The notes beneath the pieces were generated by a model. The model made no database searches and was not told the origin of the DNA. It saw nothing but the letters and a program-made list of their open reading frames with translations. Shown one piece after another: positions 44,503 through 47,236 of a stretch of 47,236 nucleotides of DNA; positions within the stretch are counted from its first letter, which is position 1, and each line of letters starts with the position of its first letter. The position numbers were made by a program, and so were the translations under genes. The DNA is from an uncultured Opitutia bacterium (lineage in GTDB: Bacteria > Verrucomicrobiota > Verrucomicrobiia > Opitutales > Opitutaceae). The DNA lies in the NCBI GenBank assembly GCA_903825285.1, contig CAIJZY010000022.1, forward strand, positions 1 to 47,236, read 5' to 3'.

Positions 44503-45699
44503 TTAGTTGGACTGCTGGGCTAAAATGGACCGGCGGGTCTCGCGGGCGACGACGAGCTCCTCGTTGGCGGGGATGACGAAGACCCGCACCTTGGAGCCGG
44601 CGGCGGAAATCTCACCCTCGGCGCGGGTGGCGGCGTTCTTCACGGGGTCGAGGACGAGGCCGAGCTGGTCGAGGTCGGCGCAGATGGCGGCGCGGAGGCC
44701 GGGGTTGTTCTCGCCGATGCCGGCGGTGAAGACGAGGGCGTCGGCGCCGTTGAGCGCGAAGAAGAGGGCGCCGATCCAGTGGCGGGCCGAGTGCACGAGC
44801 ACGTCGAGGGCGAGCTGGGCGCGGGCGTCGCCCTTTTCCGCGGCGGCGCGGATGTCGCGCAGGTCGTTGCTGACGCCGGAGAGGCCGAGCAGGCCGCCCT
44901 CCTTCGTCATCTGGCGCTCCGTCTCGGCGAGCGAGAGCCCGAGCGTCTTCATCACGAACGGCACGGCGGCGGAGTCGAGGTCGCCGACGCGGTTGTTGTG
45001 CGGCAGGCCGGACTGCGGGCTGAGGCCCATGCTGGAGCCGACGGCGACGCCGTCGCGCATGCCGGCGACGGAGCTGCTGCCGCCGAGGTGGCAGGAGATG
45101 ACGCGGAGCGGCGGGCGGCCGGCGGCGACCGGGGCGGGGCCGGCCTGGTAGAGGCCGCGGACGCGCTCGGCGATGTCGTCGCGGCCCAGCAGCTCGGCGG
45201 CACGCTCGGCGATGAACTTGTGGCTGGCGCCGTGGAAGCCGTAGCGGCGGACGCCGGCGCGGTACCACGCCTCGGGGACCGCGTAGCGCGTGGCAGCGGC
45301 GGGCAGCCACTGGTAGAACGCGGTCTCGAAGAGCGCGACCAGCGGGACGCCCGGGAGCTTCTCGCGGAAGCGCCGGATGCCCTCGGCGTAGGCCGGGTTG
45401 TGGGCCGGGGCGATCTCGCGCATGCCCTCGAGGGCGGCGATGGCGCGGTCGTCGGCCGGCACGCAGCCGGTGAGGTCCTTGCCGAGGACCGCCTTGAAGC
45501 CCACGCCGTGGACATCGGCGGTGGTCCGCAGGTGGCCGGCGGCGCGCAGCTCGGCGAGGCAATCCTCGATCGCCTGCCCCTGGTTGCTCACGCGCTCGTA
45601 GCCGCCCTTGGCGAGCAACGACGCCTCCCCCGCCCCGTCGAAGCGAAACAGACGGAACTTGAAGGAGGTGGAGCCGAGGTTGGCGACGAGGATGTTCAT
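44503..45699 (-). CDS. ackA: Acetate kinase family protein (acyl-phosphate to acid plus ATP)
   Basis: A 398-residue kinase of the acetate/propionate/butyrate kinase family, in the usual last step of the BMC pathway. Recognisable pieces are ILVANLGSTSFKFRLF (usually NxGSSSxK), RRYGFHGASHKFI (usually YGFHGTSH), SCHLGGSSSVAGMRDG, SSMGLSPQSGLPHNNRVGDL and LVFTAGIGENNPGLRAAICA. Several conserved positions differ from ordinary acetate kinase, including the loop that usually reads MMGTRSGD. So the acyl group is likely something other than acetate, such as lactyl-phosphate; this is inferred. It is within the shell operon but has no clear encapsulation helix. Confidence 0.9.
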   Translation of the reverse strand: MNILVANLGSTSFKFRLFRFDGAGEASLLAKGGYERVSNQGQAIEDCLAELRAAGHLRTTADVHGVGFKAVLGKDLTGCVPADDRAIAALEGMREIAPAHNPAYAEGIRRFREKLPGVPLVALFETAFYQWLPAAATRYAVPEAWYRAGVRRYGFHGASHKFIAERAAELLGRDDIAERVRGLYQAGPAPVAAGRPPLRVISCHLGGSSSVAGMRDGVAVGSSMGLSPQSGLPHNNRVGDLDSAAVPFVMKTLGLSLAETERQMTKEGGLLGLSGVSNDLRDIRAAAEKGDARAQLALDVLVHSARHWIGALFFALNGADALVFTAGIGENNPGLRAAICADLDQLGLVLDPVKNAATRAEGEISAAGSKVRVFVIPANEELVVARETRRSILAQQSN

Positions 45700-45745
45700 C
45701 GGGCGGCGGGGCCGGCGGGAGGCCGGCGCTCCAGCCTGGACGAGC

Positions 45746-46039
45746 TTAGGCCGCGGGCGTCTGGAGCCACTTGCCGAGACCGGCGAGCTCCTCGTGCGGA
45801 CGCGGGATGACCTGGACGGAGACGACCTCGCCGACCTTGGAGGCGGCTTCGGCGCCGGCGTCGATCGCGGCCTTGATGGCGGCGACGTCGCCGCGGAAAA
45901 ATGCGCACACGTAACCGCTGCCGACCGCCTCGTAACCGGTCATGGTCACGCTGGCGGCCTTGAGGGCGGCATCCGCGGCTTCGAGCATCGCGCAGAGGCC
46001 TTTGGTTTCAATGAGTCCGACTGCTTCCTGGTTTGCCAT
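45746..46039 (-). CDS. BMC-H shell protein (hexameric)
   Basis: A 97-residue hexameric shell protein: [20 protein letters not shown], pore region [20 protein letters not shown], then [20 protein letters not shown]. The pore loop is GSG, the classical type in PduA-like proteins. Two Cys residues are near the pore and the first helix. It lies 23 bp after the BMC-H gene at 46063. Confidence 0.95.
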   Translation of the reverse strand: MANQEAVGLIETKGLCAMLEAADAALKAASVTMTGYEAVGSGYVCAFFRGDVAAIKAAIDAGAEAASKVGEVVSVQVIPRPHEELAGLGKWLQTPAA

Positions 46040-46062
46040 ATAGAAGAGAGTTGAGGTTGCGG

Positions 46063-46332
46063 TTAGAGGCCGACGTTGCGGAGCAGTTCGGCGTGCGGGC
46101 GGGCGATGACGTGGGAGCAGACGAGCTCGCCGACGCGCTTGGCGGCCTGGCTGCCGGCGTCGACCGCGGCCTTGATGCTGCCGATGTCGCCCTTGACGAT
46201 GACGGTGACGAAGCCGCCGCCGATCTGGATCTGGCGAACGAGCGTGACGTTCGCCGCTTTGACCATGGCGTCGCTGGCTTCGACGCTGCCTACATAGCCT
46301 TTGGTTTCTACCATGCCGATGGATTCACTCAT
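46063..46332 (-). CDS. BMC-H shell protein (hexameric)
   Basis: An 89-residue hexameric shell protein: [20 protein letters not shown], pore region [20 protein letters not shown], then [17 protein letters not shown]. It is closest to PduA/EutM-type shell proteins, with GGG in the pore loop. It is the second gene of the operon, 45 bp after pduL. Confidence 0.95.
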   Translation of the reverse strand: MSESIGMVETKGYVGSVEASDAMVKAANVTLVRQIQIGGGFVTVIVKGDIGSIKAAVDAGSQAAKRVGELVCSHVIARPHAELLRNVGL

Positions 46333-46377
46333 GATGTATTGGGTGGATGAGGGTTGAGGGGGTGCGGAAAGGGAGGG

Positions 46378-47058
46378 TTATTGCTTGAGCAGCTCGACGG
46401 GCGTGTCGGGCCGGAGGGCGCAGGCGTTGCCCTCGTCGGTGTCGATGTGCACCTCGAGCTTGAACTCGGGGTCGACACGCACGAGGAGGCGGTCGAACGT
46501 GGTGGCGCACGGCCCGCCGACGCGCAGCCGCATGAAGTCGCCGGCCTTCACGCCGTGGAACGCGGCGGCGTCGGGATGCATGTGCACGTGCGGCGCGGCG
46601 CGGATGACGCCCTCGGGCATCTCGAAGAAGCCGTTCGGCCCCATGAGCATGCAGCCGGGCGTGCCGGGAATGTTGCCGGAAAAACGGATCGGCGCCTCGA
46701 AGCCCAGCGCGATCGAGTCGGTGAGCGCCAGCTCAACCTGGTTCAGGGTGCGGCACGGACCGAGAATGCGGAGATTGGAGATCACGCGGCTGCGCGGGCC
46801 GATCAGCGTGACCGTCTCCTTCGCCGCAAACTGGTCCTTCTGGTAGAGCCACTTCAGCGGCGTCAGCTTCGCGCCCTTTCCAAAGAGCGCCTCAACCGCC
46901 TGCGGCGTGAGGTGGCAATGCCGCGCACTGATGTTGACCAGCAGCGGATTCGGCGCCCGGACCGCGTGCGGCATTTCCTTGCCCAGGCGCTGGTAAATCG
47001 ACCGCCGAACGAGGTGTTCAATCTCGACTTTGTGAGGCGATGGAGGGGGTAAGGACAT
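46378..47058 (-). CDS. pduL: PduL-like phosphate acyltransferase, BMC-targeted
   Basis: A 226-residue PduL-type phosphotransacylase that converts acyl-CoA and phosphate to acyl-phosphate, recycling CoA inside the shell. The two-domain PduL pattern is clear: ISARHCHLTPQAVEALFG (HxH metal ligands), APHVHMHPDAAAFHGVKAGD (second His cluster) and LEVHIDTDEGNACALR at the C-terminus. The N-terminal EIEHLVRRSIYQRLG segment is amphipathic and matches an encapsulation helix. It is the first gene of the operon and is divergent from the regulator at 47162. Confidence 0.96.
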   Translation of the reverse strand: MSLPPPSPHKVEIEHLVRRSIYQRLGKEMPHAVRAPNPLLVNISARHCHLTPQAVEALFGKGAKLTPLKWLYQKDQFAAKETVTLIGPRSRVISNLRILGPCRTLNQVELALTDSIALGFEAPIRFSGNIPGTPGCMLMGPNGFFEMPEGVIRAAPHVHMHPDAAAFHGVKAGDFMRLRVGGPCATTFDRLLVRVDPEFKLEVHIDTDEGNACALRPDTPVELLKQ

Positions 47059-47161
47059 GACGCAAGGATAGCGATTTCGTCCAGATACCGCCCAAATTCT
47101 TTCATTTAGTCAACGAAAACATTGCAATATCTTCCAAAACTTTCCAACTTACTCCACATCG
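47059..47161. promoter_or_regulatory. Divergent control region between pduL and the DeoR-type regulator
   Basis: This 103-bp gap is much more AT-rich than its surroundings. It contains an imperfect 19-bp palindrome at 47100-47118 (TTTCATTTAGTCAACGAAA, seven of nine pairs match around G47109). Inside it, on the minus strand, is a TTGACT (47113-47108) that could be the pduL -35 element. Three related hexamers, TTGCAA, TTCCAA and TTCCAA, start at 47122, 47132 and 47142, exactly one helical turn apart. These are candidate operators for the adjacent regulator. No clear Shine-Dalgarno is seen for pduL. Confidence 0.6.
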
Positions 47162-47236
47162 ATGCAAGCTGAAGAGCGACAGTCCAAGATAGAACTCTAT
47201 CTGCAAAAGGCTGAATTCGCATCACTTGAAGAGCTC
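47162..47236 (+). CDS. DeoR-type transcriptional regulator (3' truncated by window edge)
   Basis: The first 25 codons are seen. They read MQAEERQSKIELYLQKAEFA followed by SLEEL, a standard opening of a DeoR-family helix-turn-helix domain (residues of the type RxxxIxxxLxxxxxxSxxEL). Such regulators usually respond to a phosphorylated sugar and control adjacent catabolic genes. Its divergent position against the BMC operon fits the layout known for planctomycete/verrucomicrobial sugar BMC loci. The rest of the gene lies beyond the window, so the ligand domain cannot be seen. Confidence 0.75.
   Translation, partial: MQAEERQSKIELYLQKAEFASLEEL

Overview
The window is GC-rich and gene-dense. It looks like a piece of a Verrucomicrobiota chromosome, most likely Opitutaceae-like. 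That placement is an inference from three things: a bacterial microcompartment (BMC) operon of the Planctomycetes/Verrucomicrobia sugar-aldolase type, many sugar-catabolic TIM-barrel and Gfo/Idh/MocA enzymes, and intergenic spaces filled with short dispersed inverted repeats. I see no tRNA, rRNA, CRISPR array or insertion sequence.

Left part (1-9.7 kb, + strand): a loose carbohydrate-catabolic run. It holds the C-terminal part of an L-fucose isomerase-like protein, a GH32 fructosidase, a DUF1653 protein, glycerate kinase, a NamZ-type exo-muramidase lipoprotein, a D-2-hydroxyacid dehydrogenase, a xylose-isomerase-like TIM barrel protein and a Gfo/Idh/MocA oxidoreductase. Next come minus-strand housekeeping genes: a lipoprotein MsrB, exonuclease VII large subunit (xseA) and a TVP38/DedA-like membrane protein.

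Middle (12.5-31.5 kb): a surface polysaccharide locus. It has an O-antigen ligase/polymerase with TPRs, a WcaJ/WbaP-type initiating sugar transferase, several GT2-type glycosyltransferases, a minus-strand block of five genes joined by 4-bp overlaps (flippase, glycosyltransferase, TIGR04325 methyltransferase, FkbM methyltransferase, glycosyltransferase), three large multi-membrane-span proteins, two dolichol-phosphate-sugar-synthase-like GT2 proteins and a phytanoyl-CoA-dioxygenase-like protein.

31.5-34.4 kb: a segment that looks visibly lower in GC, with two tiny membrane proteins, a DUF5069 gene split by a frameshift at a T7 tract, a LysE/RhtB exporter, a small membrane protein and a perfect 32-bp inverted repeat. 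An M13 metallopeptidase with a clear terminator follows.

Right part (36.5-47.2 kb, minus strand): the BMC operon, read from a divergent DeoR-type regulator. The order is pduL, two BMC-H, an acetate-kinase-family kinase, BMC-H, BMC-P, CoA-acylating aldehyde dehydrogenase, two BMC-P, class II aldolase with a C-terminal encapsulation-like helix, bifunctional aldolase/short-chain dehydrogenase, a PanE-like reductase and an epimerase-like TIM barrel. Known biology of this BMC type suggests L-fucose/L-rhamnose breakdown: sugar-1-phosphate is cut to DHAP and lactaldehyde inside the shell, and lactaldehyde goes through an acyl-CoA and acyl-phosphate to an acid, making ATP.

The most unusual things are the repeat architectures (two nested A-B-B'-A' elements, a start-codon-proximal element found in the same orientation before four genes, a perfect 32-bp inverted repeat), the frameshifted DUF5069 gene, and several non-standard features of the BMC operon.
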